Of a stretch of DNA of 64,000 nucleotides, positions 28,201 through 38,026 are shown piece by piece (position 1 is the stretch's first letter; every line of letters begins with the position of its first letter). Source of the stretch: Achromobacter spanius (GTDB lineage Bacteria; Pseudomonadota; Gammaproteobacteria; Burkholderiales; Burkholderiaceae_B). Location of the stretch: NCBI RefSeq assembly GCF_002812705.1, contig NZ_CP025030.1, forward strand, positions 5,580,001-5,644,000. Direction: 5' to 3'. The notes under the pieces were generated by a model, which saw nothing but the letters and a program-made list of their open reading frames with translations, searched no databases and was not told the DNA's origin. The position numbers were made by a program, and so were the translations under genes.

Positions 28201-31200
28201 CGCAAGGCGCCACCCGTGTACAGGCTCAGGTTGCCGCCTGCTTCCGGGTACCACGCCTGATACCCGGCGCCGGCGGACACGAAGGGTTCATACGTGGTCG
28301 AGTGAGCGTCGCCCAGCACCGTGGTCTCGTAACGGCCACGGGGCAATTGGAAGGCGGCATCCACGTTTGCCGCTTGCGTGCCGGCCGTGTAGACGCCATA
28401 GGCCGACATCAGGCTGAAGTCGCCGCCCGCCGCCAGATCCAGGTCGCCCGTACCCGTGCGCAACACGCTGAAATTCTGCGTATGCGTCACCACCGACGTC
28501 GATGCCTTGTTCTCGATGCACTGATCGGCCGACAGCTCGCATAGTCCGATATCCGCCTCGGCCACCGGCGTGCCGGCGGGATATCCGAACCAGTTGTCCG
28601 GCCCCCACGTAAAGCGCGGAGGCGGCATGCACAAGCCTTCGACCGCGTCGCACAGCCACAGCAGATCTTCCGGCACCGGTGTGCCGGGTTCAAAGCCGGA
28701 CGGGCCGGCGTCAGGCCCCCAGACCAGGCTTGCGCCCTTGACCAGGCTGGCGTTGTAGTGGGTATCGGCCAGCGTCAGCTTGCCCGCGTCCGGTCCGCGT
28801 ACGACGCGCAGCGGATCCGCCGCGTCCAGGTCCGCGCCCGCCACCAACTGCATCGACCACGACTGACTACCGGCCGGCAGCATCTGGGCCACCGCCCAGT
28901 TGCGCCGCTGATCCGCCGCCGTGCCCGGGCGCAGCTCAACATAGTCGACCCCTTCAGGGAACACCAGCTTGGTCTGCGACGGGATCAGCGCGCCCTGCTT
29001 GAGCGTGATGGTGCCCGCCATCAACAACACGTTGCGCTCATAGCCTTGCGTCGTGTAGAGATTGGGCAGGGCCACGTTGGCCGGCCACGTGAACGCCTGC
29101 AGCGCCGTGCCGGCCGTGAGCATCGTGCCCGCGCCCAAGCGCGTGCCGACGGGCAAGTTCACCGCTTGGTCAAGAATGCTGCCGGCGGCGTACAGCAACT
29201 GCCCGGAGGCATCGCGCACGTCGCCCGACAGCACCATGCCGGCGGCCAGCGACAGTTCCTGGTTCAGCGCGGCCTCGACCGGCAGGCGGGTGCCCGCGGC
29301 CAGCGTGGTGGCTTGCAAGGGCAAGGCGTAGTTCAGCGTCTTGCCGCCCGGAAATTCCGTGCCCTCGGCCAGTTCCACACCGCCACGCGGCAACACCACA
29401 TCGCCCCCGAACGCTTGCGCGCCCGGCGTCAGGATCCAGCCATTCTCGTCATCCGGCGTGGCCGAGGGCGGCGCAAAGCCGTCGTTGATACTGCCGTAGA
29501 CGTCCAGGTTGCCCTTGGCGCGCAGCGTCAGCGCGCCCGCTTCGCCCGAGCCATAGACGGAAGTCATGGCCGAGTGCGGATTCAGGCTGGCGTAGCGATA
29601 GCGGGACAGGTCCAGGTCACCTTGCACGACCAGATCGCCATCGCCCGTCTTGCTGACGATTTCCACGCCAGGCCGCAGATGGAAGACATCGCGGTAGGTG
29701 GCGTTGTTCAAGCCGGCCAGCTTGGTATTCAAGAGATAGCCGTTGGCCAGCGCGTGGCCGATGAACGTTGCGCTGTCGCCGTGCAGCGTGTCCAGGTACG
29801 CCTGGTCAATGATCTGATATTCGCGGCCGCTCGTGCGATCGGCGGCAACGCCATCCCGGGCGTCGTCATAGCGTTGGGTGGCGATCAGCGAGATGGCCTT
29901 GGCGCCGGCTATCGTGACCGGGCCGCGCGCCTCGATGGCGATGTCGCCATAAGTGGCGGCGGAACCCACCACCCCGCTGCCGTTGTTGGCCGCATTGCCG
30001 GCGGCGTCTATGCGCGGCGCAAACAGGTCCAGGGTGCCGCGCGACACACCGTCGTGCTGCCCCGCGCCCGTTCCACGCGTGGCCGCCGTGCCGTGGCGCA
30101 AATCCATGCGCGCGCCACTGGCAAGCGTCAGCACGCCGCGACCCGAATTCAGTTGCACCACCGCGCGATTGGGCGCGTCAATGATCTTGCCGTAGCTATC
30201 CACGCGCAGCACGGTTCCATGCGCGTCCAGCACCGCATTCGACGCCAGGGTCAGGCCATCACGCGCGGCCAGGCGGATTCGGCCCACGCGCTCGCCGCTG
30301 GCGTCCACCCGGCCGGCCACGGTCAGGCTGCCGCCGTCGATCGACAGGTTGATGTCGTTGGCGCGCAGCGTATCGCCCAGCGTCAGGCTGCCTTGCTTGA
30401 TCTGGAAACTGCGCGCGCCGGTGACGCCGCCGTCGTTCAGGCGCTGATTCAGCGTGTCGAAATCCGCGTTCAAGGCACCCGGCGCGCCCAGACGCTGCGC
30501 GCTGATATCGATGCTGCCCGCGCGGTAGGGCACGGCCGTGCCGCCCGCATCATAGGCGCCCGAACTTGTGCCCAGGATGCGGCCTTGCAGGTCCACCACG
30601 CCGGCCGAGGCCGACAGCGCGTCGGCCCGCAGATTGCCCGCATTGTTCTGCTGCGCCGACAGATCGATCAGCGATCCGCCTTCCTGCCGGATGCTGCCCT
30701 GGCTGCTTGCCAGAATGACGTCGCCGCCCCAGCTATAGCGCAGCACGTCGTTGAAGGCGATGGCCCGGCCCGACACGTCCAACTGCGAGGCCGACGTCAG
30801 CAACACGCTGTCGCGGCCTTCCAATGTCAGCTTGCCGCTGGGCAGCACGATCCGGCCATCGACCCGAACATTCGCCCCGGCCAGGCTGATTTCCGCGCCC
30901 AGGTCCTGCACCGCCGCGGCTTGCAACGCCGGCAAACCCGGCGCGCCCGTCACCCGCACATCGCCACCCGCCGTCATGCGGTTGACGGAACCCGCCCCGC
31001 CGGTCAGCAACGGCGCGTTCAAGTTGAGGTTGCCGCCCACGTAGGCGTAGCGGCCCGTGGCGCTGTCGAACGCGCCCTGCGATTCGTACACCGACAAGCT
31101 GCCCCGGTGGTTGGCGGTGATGCGGTCACTGGCATTCAGATTGACGCTGGAAAAGCCCAGCGCCAGCCTGGCGTTGTCTTCCAGCCCGTTGGGTTGCGCC

Positions 31201-34200
31201 CCTTGCCCATAACCGAACTCAATCCGTTCGGCATCGATGCGCAGCGTGCCCTGGCCCGTTCCGGCCCCGCCCGCCGCCACCGCGCCAGGCGCTTGGGTTG
31301 CCCCATTCCAGACCAGATTCTGCGTGCGGATGCTGGCCTCGTCGCCCGCGTCGCCGTAGCCATAGATGGCCGGCGTGCCCAGCGCCAGCGTGGCCAGACT
31401 GTACTTGCCGGTCAGGGGATCGCGCGTGTCCAGCGCCACCGTGCCATAGAAGTTAAGGGCATCGCGCGCGGTCAGCGTCAGGGTTTCCAGCGCCGGTGCG
31501 CCCATGCTGGTGTCACCGCGCAGCAGGCGGCCCAGGATGTCCTGGTTCAGCGTCAGGCCGTTGGGCAAGACGCCGCGCGCGGCGGCTTGCGTCAGCGCCT
31601 CGGTCGTACCGACATTCACCGCGCCCACTGCCAGGGCCAGGTTGCGGGTGCCGTAGCGCACCTGTTCGCCCAGATCGAATACGCCATTGGTGGCGGCGGC
31701 GATGGTGCCCTCGGAATACAGGCGGGTCACGCCCTGGCAGGGCTGCGCCGCGCAGGTGCCGATGCGGATGGCGCCCGCGCCCAGCGCGTCCGGCGCCAGC
31801 ACATCCAGACGGCCATTGGACACCGCAAGCAAACTGGCGGTGCGTGGCTGGAAGGCATAGCCGTTGCTGGAATCCACCGACGGCGCGCCAGCGCCCAGCG
31901 TGGATATGCCCGCGCCGGCTTCAAGTTCGATCGTGCGCGACGAGATCAGCACTTCCGGCCCCGTCAATTGCGCGCCCGCGCGCAGCACAACCTGATTGGC
32001 GGACGCCTGGAAGGTATAGAAGCGGCCGCCCGACCCGTACCACACTACCGGCAGCGCGCCGACGACCAAACGGCTGGCGCCCAGCGCGTTCAAGGCATCC
32101 GCCTGCACCGACGAGCCCTCGAACCCTGCCGTGGGGGCCTGGCCCGCCGCCAGTATCTCTACCGTCGAGCTGCCGCCATTGAGCGCCACGGCGCCGCCGA
32201 AGCCGCCCTTCGCGGCAGTGAAATTCGCCAGCCCTTCAACACTCAGCGCCTGCCCGTCCGTGGAACCCGGATGGATCGCCAGCCGCAAGGTGCGGGCGTC
32301 GGCCGGCAGCATCGCACGCGGCACGCCGCGCGTCACGGCGTCCGCGGCGACAAAGCTGGCGTAGCTCATTTCGTTGTACTGCGACAGCGTGCGCAGCACC
32401 TTGCCCGGCGTCAGGATCACCGCGCTGGCCAGGCTGTTCACCACGTTCGTGCCCGCGGTCGACAAGGTGCCGCTGGCCGCCCAGGATTGATTGCGCATCT
32501 GCATCGGCGCAAGCGCCGCGCCTGCTGAAGCGCCGCCGTTGATCTCGACCCGGAACGCGCCGGGTAGCAAGGCATAGGTGGACGGCATCAAGGTATAGGT
32601 GCCGGCCGGCAGGCCCGGCACACCCGCGCCCAGCGTGATCTGCTGGCCAACGCCGGGCGTGGAGGCCCCCGCCTCGCCGCCCACCGGCGCCACCACCGGC
32701 TGCGCGCCGGGCACGATGGCGTAGACCGGGTTGTTGGCCAGCCCCGGCAGGGTGAAGCCGCCATCGGGATTCATGCGGACCAACGGCGCATAGCGCGCAT
32801 CGGTGGAGCCGCCTCGGCCCGACACAAAACCCGCGCCCGTGAGTTCGCCGCCCCCCGATAGATCCAATACGGACCCCGGCTGCGCGTCCACGTCGCGGAA
32901 CCCCAAGGTGATGCCGGTGCGCAGCATGGCGCCGCCATCCAAGCCTGACGCGCCGCCCACCCCGACCAAGGACACATCCGCGCCGTTGAACTTGTACGAC
33001 ACGCCATCCGTCGTGCCGCCATAAGGCATGACCAGGCCGGCACCGCTGACCGAGGTAACGCTGCCCGGCAACAAGCTCAGGCCCTGCGTGTCCATCCGCT
33101 CGCTCAGGTCGCCCAGCGTGATCGCGCCCAGCGGTGCGCGCAACACGCCGCCCTGTTCCACGGTTGCCGCCGCCAAACGCAAGGAGCCGAATGCCGAATA
33201 GGGCATAGCGGGCAAGGCGCCCGTCGTGCCTTCATGGCGCGCAATCCGCAAGCTGCGGTCCGGGTCGAACACCTGCGTACCGTCTGGCCGACGCGTAAAG
33301 CCCGCCAGCACCTCGGCCTCAACGCCCGTGCCCGGGTAGATCTGCGCGGCGATCAGGTCCAGATCGCCGCGCGTCCACAGGCGTGTGCGCGGTTCGTTGT
33401 CGTTGTGGGCCAGAAAGCGCAGATCACCCGCGCTGTCCAGCGTCACCCGGTCAAAGCCGCTACGCGCCACCGACAGCACGCCACCCACGCTGCGGTTGAT
33501 CGTGCCTTGCGTGCCGAAGGACAGGCTGTTGCCCACTTCCAGCAAGCGGCCCGCGCGCACCGTGAACGTGCCCTCACCCACGTCCTGCGCGTCGCCGAAC
33601 AGGACGCGCGGCCGGATCATGCCATTGGAGGCTGCGTATTCTCCCGGACCCGACAGCCGTACATAGGACGCTGCCAGGTTGACCTGGGCCGGTGCGTGGG
33701 TTTGCATACCGGCCAGCGCATCCCCCTGCGGCGCCAGCGAAAATGCGCCTGCGTACAAGCGCAGGCTTTGTCCCACCGCCACGTTGACGTCACCGTCAAA
33801 CGACATCAGGCCGTTGGACAACAGCCCCAGGTGATCGAAGCCCCCGCCGGCCAACAGCCGCGACGGATCCAGACGCGCCTGGCCGTAACGCAAGCCGTCG
33901 TCGGCTTCGCCCGGCGTCAGGCCTGCGGCAAGCGGCTTTCCCGCGCCCGCCGCCAGCACCATTTCGCGTGGCACCTGCACGGCCTCGCCCGCCAGGCCCT
34001 CGCCCCAGGTGCGGTACAGCGGCGTCTCAAGCGCGATATCCAGCGCGCCGCCCGCCGCGCTCGCGCCACCCGCGCGTGCGATGAACGTGCCGTCCAGATG
34101 CAGCCCGTTGTAGGAACTGAGCGAGATTCGCCCACCGTCGCGGTCCAGCCGCACCGGGCCTACACCATTCACATCCACGGTCGTGCTTGCCCCGGAGGCG

Positions 34201-37200
34201 TCCAAGACGGCGCCCGGACGCACGATGACATACAGGTCGGATGAGGTCGCCGTCGCGCGGTCATGGTCGATCTCGCCGCCCAGCACGATGACGCCGCCCG
34301 CGTCCGCCACGCCGAAGAGGCGGCCCTGCGCATCCACGCCCGTTTCCGAGCGGCCGGCCACGTTCAGCACGGCCTGCTCGCCGATCCAGATAGAGCGGTC
34401 GTGGACCTCGCCTTGCACGACTTCCAGGGACTCGGCCACATCCACGTCACCCACGCGCAGTTGGCGGATATCGATCTTGCCGCCCGCCGCCGTCAAGGCG
34501 CCCAGCACGGTAATCTGCCCCGCCCCGCGCATCTGGATCGATTGTCCCGGGTCCACGTTCAGTTGCGCGCCTTGCCCGACGATCAGCGCGGCGTCCACAT
34601 TCGCGCCGGTCGCGGCAAGGTTGCGGCCGCTTTGCAGCGACAGGCTGGCGCCCTTGCGCTGCGTTACCGTTGCCGCGACCACGTCATGCTGATAGACGGG
34701 CGGCAACCACGTTTGCAGCGCCGACGCGGGGTCCGCGCCCGTCGGCAGGCCGGCCGCGCCGTCGACCGGGCGGTACACCGGCATCAGCACATCGATACGC
34801 GCGCCGTCGGCCACCGTCACGCCGTTGGCGCCTGTGAGCTCGTAGCGCGAATAGCCTTGCTGAAAGAACGGCGCGTCCAGCGTCAGCACGCGCTCGTCGG
34901 CATCGCCGGACGCGCGCCCCAGCACGATCTTGTCTCCCGTCACGGCCAGGGTGCCGCCGCCTTCCACGCCATAGCCGCGCAGCTCGGCGCCCAGGCTCAG
35001 TCGGCCCTCTTGCGTGCCGCCGGCCACCAGCTCCACGGTGGTATTGCCGCCCTTGCCGCCCGTCACGCGCCCGTTTTTGCGCAGCACCGCGCCCGAACTC
35101 ACGTCGATGACGCTGCCGGCGTCCAGCAGTATGTCGCCGCTGCTACGCAGCGCGACCGTGCCGCCGTTCAAGTAAGGCATGGCGCCGATCTGCTCGGGCG
35201 ACATGGCCAGGTTGCTGAATTGCCCCCTGGCGTCCAGCCGCGCGCTCAGCGCCAGCGTGGGCTGGGCGCCGTCCGCACTGGCTCCGGTGGTGGTGTCGGC
35301 CATGCCCGTGGGCGAGGCCTGGTTCAGCACATTGCCCAGGCGGATGCTGCCCGCGCGTGCAGTCAGCGTGGCATCCACGGATACCTTGTTCGCGAACAAG
35401 GTGATGTCGCCCCCCGCCGCCACGCCCAGATCGGATTGCACGGCGATGTCGTTGGCGGCGATCTTGATGGCGCCCAGGTTGGACGCATTCAAGCGCGTGG
35501 TATCCAGATGCAGGATGCCCGCCCGGTCTTCAGGCAGCGCGGTGTTCAGGTCCAGCCCATCCGCAATGGCGTCCACCCGCTCAGACAGCAGCACCTGCTG
35601 AATGGTGTTTTCGGACTTCCCCAGCGCGTACGACATCGAGCCGGTGGCCTTGTTGTAGTAAGGCGTATAGGTGCCCACCACCAACTGCGCACCGCGCGCC
35701 GCCGCGCGTTGCGATTGCTGGTAGCCGTCCAGCGCCGGCTGCGGCGCCGCGTTCTGGCGCTCGCCCTGATAGGTCTGCCCGATCAGGTCGCCTTCCAGCA
35801 CCGCGCTTTTCGTGCCGATAAGCAGCCTGCCCGCGTCACGCCCCACCGTGTAGCCGGTTTCAAAGCGTTCCTTCGGGGCAAGCAGGGGGTTGTAGAAATA
35901 GCGGGTCTGGCCCCAGCGTTCGGATTTCGCCTCGTAGCCCCTGTACAAGCCCGTGTACGCCAGATCGCCCGGCGCGCGCGACACCTCGTAGAGCCGTCCG
36001 TCCACGCCGCGCAGCCAGCTCTGTCTGACCATGCCGTCCTGCACATCCAGCGTGCCGCCCGATACATTGATCTGTGACCCGGCGCGCGTGACCACTTCAC
36101 CGCCCGTGAACTCGACGTTGCCGCCCTGCGCCATCCACTCGTTGACGGCGTGGCCCTGGGTGCCCAGATAGCCGCTGACTTCCAGCAGGCCACCTGCCGT
36201 GTACCAGCGGTCGGTGGCGTAGCCGTTGGTGCCTGCCGGCACCAGGACCAGTTCGCGCGCATCCACCCAGATGTCGCTGTTATTCAGCTTGCCGCTGTCG
36301 CGGTTGACCGCCGCGTCGCGCTGCTCATTGCCCTGTACGTTGATCTTGACGCTGTTGTTCTCCATGGCCACGGGCACGCCCACCGCGCCCGCCACGTCCA
36401 GCACCGCGCCGTCACGCAGCAGGCTGCGTTGGGCTGCCTGCACGGCGATCTGCCCGCCGGTCGCCAAGGTGATGGAGCCCGACGCAAAATCCACCGTGCC
36501 CGAACTGTTGATCTCCACGCGCGACAACTCGCGCCGGTCGCTACCGCCCGGCGCCCATGTCGACTCCGACGCGGCGATGACCGGCGCCCGCAGGCCGTCG
36601 CGCTGACTGTCCAGCGCCAGCGCGCCGCTGCGGTCCAGCAGAATGGCCGTCGTGCTCGCTTCCGCCAGGGTGATCTTGCCGCTCCCGCCCGTGGCGTTCA
36701 GATGCACGGTGCCGCGCGTATCGACCGAGGTGCTGGACAGCGCCACGCCGCCCTGCACCACGTCGCCGCCGGTCAACGTCACATCCCCCAGCGACGCCTG
36801 GATCAAGCCCGTATTCACCACGCGGCCGGGCGTGCCGGCAACGCTGACTTCATTGCCCTTCGTGGTAGACGTGAGATTGCCCGACGTGCCCATCCCGCGC
36901 TTGATCACGAAATTGTCGCCGGCGGCCAGCAGCGCCTGGCCCGAGGGCGTGTCGATAGTGCCCGCGTTGGCGGTTTCCTTGCCCAGCAACAGCACATAGC
37001 CGCCGCTGGTGGTGGACGTGCCGGGCGCGGCGGTCCGGATCATTGCGCCCGCTTGCACGTCGACCTTGCCCAGCGCGTCCTGGAACGTCGGCTGCGCGCC
37101 GTTGTCGGCGTACAGGCCCTTGTCGCGGAATTGCGCGTCGGTGATTGTGGCGGCGGCGGCCACCAGGTTGCGCGCATTCACCTGACTGGTGCCGGTGAAG

Positions 37201-37916
37201 ATGACCCCGTTCTGGTTCACCACCATCACGGTGCCGTCGGCCTTGATCGCGCCCTGGATCTGGCTGGGCTTGACCGATGCGCCCACCACCCGGTTCAGCA
37301 CCGCGTCGTCCGCGCCCTGCTTGAACTGCACCGTGGTGTTGCGCCCGACGTTGAAGCTGTCCCAGTTCAGGATCGCCCGCGACTGCGTCTGTTCAATGGT
37401 GACGATCTGGCGGCCGTTCTCGACGCTGGGCTTGGCAGCCTTGGCGCCTTCCCATTTGGCCTTCTCGCCCGTCGCGGCCCACAGCCCGCCTTCAACCAGC
37501 CCGTCCGGCACGTTGCCACCGTTGGCGGCTGCCGCGGCCGCGCGCGCCGCCGCCTGGGCGGCCTGTTGCGCCGCGACGGCGGCAGCCGTTCGGTTCAGGT
37601 TTTCCAGCGACCGCTGCAACTGCTGCCGCGACTGCGCCTGTTGGCGCGCGCTGCTGCCGATGCCGGCCAAGCTGCCGTCGGGCATGCGGCCCGTACGCTG
37701 CGCCGTCGATTGCACCGCGTTCTTGTCGGAGAACCAGCCCGGGCTGAACGCCCGTTGCTGCGCCTGCGCCGCCCCGCTGGCGCTGCCTGCGATCAACAGC
37801 GCCGTCACGGCCTGGGACAATGGCGTCGGACGCCAATTCGGGCGCACTCGTGCCGGCACGGTCCCCATGTTTCGCTTGCCACCCAACCCCGACATCCGTG
37901 CCTGCATGATCGCCAT
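25209..37916 (-). CDS. Giant TpsA exoprotein, filamentous haemagglutinin family (PdtA-like)
   Basis: About 4,235 residues in one frame. Start uncertain: TTG 37928, ATG 37916 and ATG 37907 are all in frame; the last has AAGGG well placed. An extended signal region ends near GAAQA (about residue 56), then a Gln/Ala-rich spacer and the TPS secretion domain (about 165-330 from the TTG: SRAILNWDSFNVGRNTTVQF, IQGAIKADGTVMVVNQNGVI). The bulk is a beta-helical series of short glycine-rich units (GDITLFANKVSVDA). Two copies of a ~37-residue unit near 28.5-28.7 kb each hold a CX6C pair. The C-terminal ~450 residues carry the region often annotated DUF3739 (QRPGASIAVLAGVGAKGPDY) and end TAEERRKLML. It is secreted by TpsB and either shed or held at the surface. 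Adhesion or nutrient capture are possible roles. Confidence 0.92.
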   Translation of the reverse strand: MAIMQARMSGLGGKRNMGTVPARVRPNWRPTPLSQAVTALLIAGSASGAAQAQQRAFSPGWFSDKNAVQSTAQRTGRMPDGSLAGIGSSARQQAQSRQQLQRSLENLNRTAAAVAAQQAAQAAARAAAAAANGGNVPDGLVEGGLWAATGEKAKWEGAKAAKPSVENGRQIVTIEQTQSRAILNWDSFNVGRNTTVQFKQGADDAVLNRVVGASVKPSQIQGAIKADGTVMVVNQNGVIFTGTSQVNARNLVAAAATITDAQFRDKGLYADNGAQPTFQDALGKVDVQAGAMIRTAAPGTSTTSGGYVLLLGKETANAGTIDTPSGQALLAAGDNFVIKRGMGTSGNLTSTTKGNEVSVAGTPGRVVNTGLIQASLGDVTLTGGDVVQGGVALSSTSVDTRGTVHLNATGGSGKITLAEASTTAILLDRSGALALDSQRDGLRAPVIAASESTWAPGGSDRRELSRVEINSSGTVDFASGSITLATGGQIAVQAAQRSLLRDGAVLDVAGAVGVPVAMENNSVKINVQGNEQRDAAVNRDSGKLNNSDIWVDARELVLVPAGTNGYATDRWYTAGGLLEVSGYLGTQGHAVNEWMAQGGNVEFTGGEVVTRAGSQINVSGGTLDVQDGMVRQSWLRGVDGRLYEVSRAPGDLAYTGLYRGYEAKSERWGQTRYFYNPLLAPKERFETGYTVGRDAGRLLIGTKSAVLEGDLIGQTYQGERQNAAPQPALDGYQQSQRAAARGAQLVVGTYTPYYNKATGSMSYALGKSENTIQQVLLSERVDAIADGLDLNTALPEDRAGILHLDTTRLNASNLGAIKIAANDIAVQSDLGVAAGGDITLFANKVSVDATLTARAGSIRLGNVLNQASPTGMADTTTGASADGAQPTLALSARLDARGQFSNLAMSPEQIGAMPYLNGGTVALRSSGDILLDAGSVIDVSSGAVLRKNGRVTGGKGGNTTVELVAGGTQEGRLSLGAELRGYGVEGGGTLAVTGDKIVLGRASGDADERVLTLDAPFFQQGYSRYELTGANGVTVADGARIDVLMPVYRPVDGAAGLPTGADPASALQTWLPPVYQHDVVAATVTQRKGASLSLQSGRNLAATGANVDAALIVGQGAQLNVDPGQSIQMRGAGQITVLGALTAAGGKIDIRQLRVGDVDVAESLEVVQGEVHDRSIWIGEQAVLNVAGRSETGVDAQGRLFGVADAGGVIVLGGEIDHDRATATSSDLYVIVRPGAVLDASGASTTVDVNGVGPVRLDRDGGRISLSSYNGLHLDGTFIARAGGASAAGGALDIALETPLYRTWGEGLAGEAVQVPREMVLAAGAGKPLAAGLTPGEADDGLRYGQARLDPSRLLAGGGFDHLGLLSNGLMSFDGDVNVAVGQSLRLYAGAFSLAPQGDALAGMQTHAPAQVNLAASYVRLSGPGEYAASNGMIRPRVLFGDAQDVGEGTFTVRAGRLLEVGNSLSFGTQGTINRSVGGVLSVARSGFDRVTLDSAGDLRFLAHNDNEPRTRLWTRGDLDLIAAQIYPGTGVEAEVLAGFTRRPDGTQVFDPDRSLRIARHEGTTGALPAMPYSAFGSLRLAAATVEQGGVLRAPLGAITLGDLSERMDTQGLSLLPGSVTSVSGAGLVMPYGGTTDGVSYKFNGADVSLVGVGGASGLDGGAMLRTGITLGFRDVDAQPGSVLDLSGGGELTGAGFVSGRGGSTDARYAPLVRMNPDGGFTLPGLANNPVYAIVPGAQPVVAPVGGEAGASTPGVGQQITLGAGVPGLPAGTYTLMPSTYALLPGAFRVEINGGASAGAALAPMQMRNQSWAASGTLSTAGTNVVNSLASAVILTPGKVLRTLSQYNEMSYASFVAADAVTRGVPRAMLPADARTLRLAIHPGSTDGQALSVEGLANFTAAKGGFGGAVALNGGSSTVEILAAGQAPTAGFEGSSVQADALNALGASRLVVGALPVVWYGSGGRFYTFQASANQVVLRAGAQLTGPEVLISSRTIELEAGAGISTLGAGAPSVDSSNGYAFQPRTASLLAVSNGRLDVLAPDALGAGAIRIGTCAAQPCQGVTRLYSEGTIAAATNGVFDLGEQVRYGTRNLALAVGAVNVGTTEALTQAAARGVLPNGLTLNQDILGRLLRGDTSMGAPALETLTLTARDALNFYGTVALDTRDPLTGKYSLATLALGTPAIYGYGDAGDEASIRTQNLVWNGATQAPGAVAAGGAGTGQGTLRIDAERIEFGYGQGAQPNGLEDNARLALGFSSVNLNASDRITANHRGSLSVYESQGAFDSATGRYAYVGGNLNLNAPLLTGGAGSVNRMTAGGDVRVTGAPGLPALQAAAVQDLGAEISLAGANVRVDGRIVLPSGKLTLEGRDSVLLTSASQLDVSGRAIAFNDVLRYSWGGDVILASSQGSIRQEGGSLIDLSAQQNNAGNLRADALSASAGVVDLQGRILGTSSGAYDAGGTAVPYRAGSIDISAQRLGAPGALNADFDTLNQRLNDGGVTGARSFQIKQGSLTLGDTLRANDINLSIDGGSLTVAGRVDASGERVGRIRLAARDGLTLASNAVLDAHGTVLRVDSYGKIIDAPNRAVVQLNSGRGVLTLASGARMDLRHGTAATRGTGAGQHDGVSRGTLDLFAPRIDAAGNAANNGSGVVGSAATYGDIAIEARGPVTIAGAKAISLIATQRYDDARDGVAADRTSGREYQIIDQAYLDTLHGDSATFIGHALANGYLLNTKLAGLNNATYRDVFHLRPGVEIVSKTGDGDLVVQGDLDLSRYRYASLNPHSAMTSVYGSGEAGALTLRAKGNLDVYGSINDGFAPPSATPDDENGWILTPGAQAFGGDVVLPRGGVELAEGTEFPGGKTLNYALPLQATTLAAGTRLPVEAALNQELSLAAGMVLSGDVRDASGQLLYAAGSILDQAVNLPVGTRLGAGTMLTAGTALQAFTWPANVALPNLYTTQGYERNVLLMAGTITLKQGALIPSQTKLVFPEGVDYVELRPGTAADQRRNWAVAQMLPAGSQSWSMQLVAGADLDAADPLRVVRGPDAGKLTLADTHYNASLVKGASLVWGPDAGPSGFEPGTPVPEDLLWLCDAVEGLCMPPPRFTWGPDNWFGYPAGTPVAEADIGLCELSADQCIENKASTSVVTHTQNFSVLRTGTGDLDLAAGGDFSLMSAYGVYTAGTQAANVDAAFQLPRGRYETTVLGDAHSTTYEPFVSAGAGYQAWYPEAGGNLSLYTGGALRGDVWGKTTGGNFEARVIDPSVGIGNWLWRQGTGSANGGDTPTAWWINFGSYTRAPSAFKDNTPLLVGFTGFGALGGGNVSLRVDGDAGNIESRGSINNPRSQGLIVAVGSTGRIAGDGGMTLTGGGDIDIRVGGGLNPTQSARGLVSSTVGPTPYYGEPALDLQGALINLRGHAQLAGGAVGGLDLQYGNEAREQDVKESRGYDPYVSTMASATGGLVLIPGDAVIRLDTRGDLVVSGASDPGRVVLPNSTPYRMPDGTMRTGGGYSWFSMWTENTAIELSSAGGNLTPSRQTSHSAQGLAVQAGRNTSPSDGRYLYPSILRATAYDGSIYAGVSAGYLNNEATGLPYSLTLAPGARGQLEMLAGDSIYAGGYAINRSGADPASVANVLAPAFAGYLSEANTNVALSNQGANGLAGDRYTHFPLFYFNALTASTAGSNDVTRFYARNGDIVGLRTGEALSITQGPNLGQTWYEASGPVWMLAGRDIVASGTNTGTSTDVPSTNGMNFGASGTSVTSTGNLFLHRDALDVSRVSAGRDILYSSFQVAGPGALEVSAGRHVLMADKASITSLGAVMPGDQRPGASIAVLAGVGAKGPDYAAFLARYLDPAMAADPSRPLVDQGLAFKTYEAELLLWMTQRYGFAGSTDDARAAFAALPAEQQRIFARQVYFAELRSGGREYNDLASPRNGSYLRGRQAIAALFPETAPGAYEGDITLYGAAGIRSTFGGDIQLLTPGGQQVFGVEGVAPPATAGIITQGEGNIQLYAQGSILLGQSRVMTTFGGGITAWSAQGDINAGRGSKTTVLYTPPKRVYDAVGNVTLSPNAPSTGAGIATLAPLPEVPAGDVDLYAPLGTIDAGEAGIRVSGNVNIAALQVVNAANIQAQGDSAGVPVTAGVNTGALSSASAAASSAVNAAQDSAQRAQAEARQNQPSVINVQILGYGEEPVAGATPVVPSAGAASVAPKYDAASAVQVLGAGALDAGETASLTAEERRKLML

Positions 37917-37986
37917 CCCTTGTTCCAATCGCGCGTGTTCGTCACCTAGAACAAGACAGACGGATTGAAAAATGCAGACCAGAACC

Positions 37987-38004
37987 CTGTCATAAATAAT
38001 TCAT
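37987..38004 (+). promoter_or_regulatory. PHO-box-like sequence upstream of tpsA (reverse orientation)
   Basis: CTGTCAT-AAAT-AATTCAT has the 7-4-7 direct-repeat form of a PhoB site and matches the E. coli consensus at 15 of 18 positions by my count. It lies about 70 bp upstream of the tpsA start but points away from tpsA, which weakens the case. Its TGTCATAA is repeated inverted (TTATGACA) at 38028-38035, across the FecR stop codon. Confidence 0.4.
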
Positions 38005-38026
38005 CGAGCGACGGGTCGCCACGTGC

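Noticed and set aside
28758..32528. 1,256-codon open frame on the plus strand inside tpsA
   Set aside because: Antisense shadow of the giant exoprotein in high-GC DNA; Arg/His/Gln-rich with no domain. Similar long frames at 34263-36077 and 36150-37949 are rejected for the same reason.
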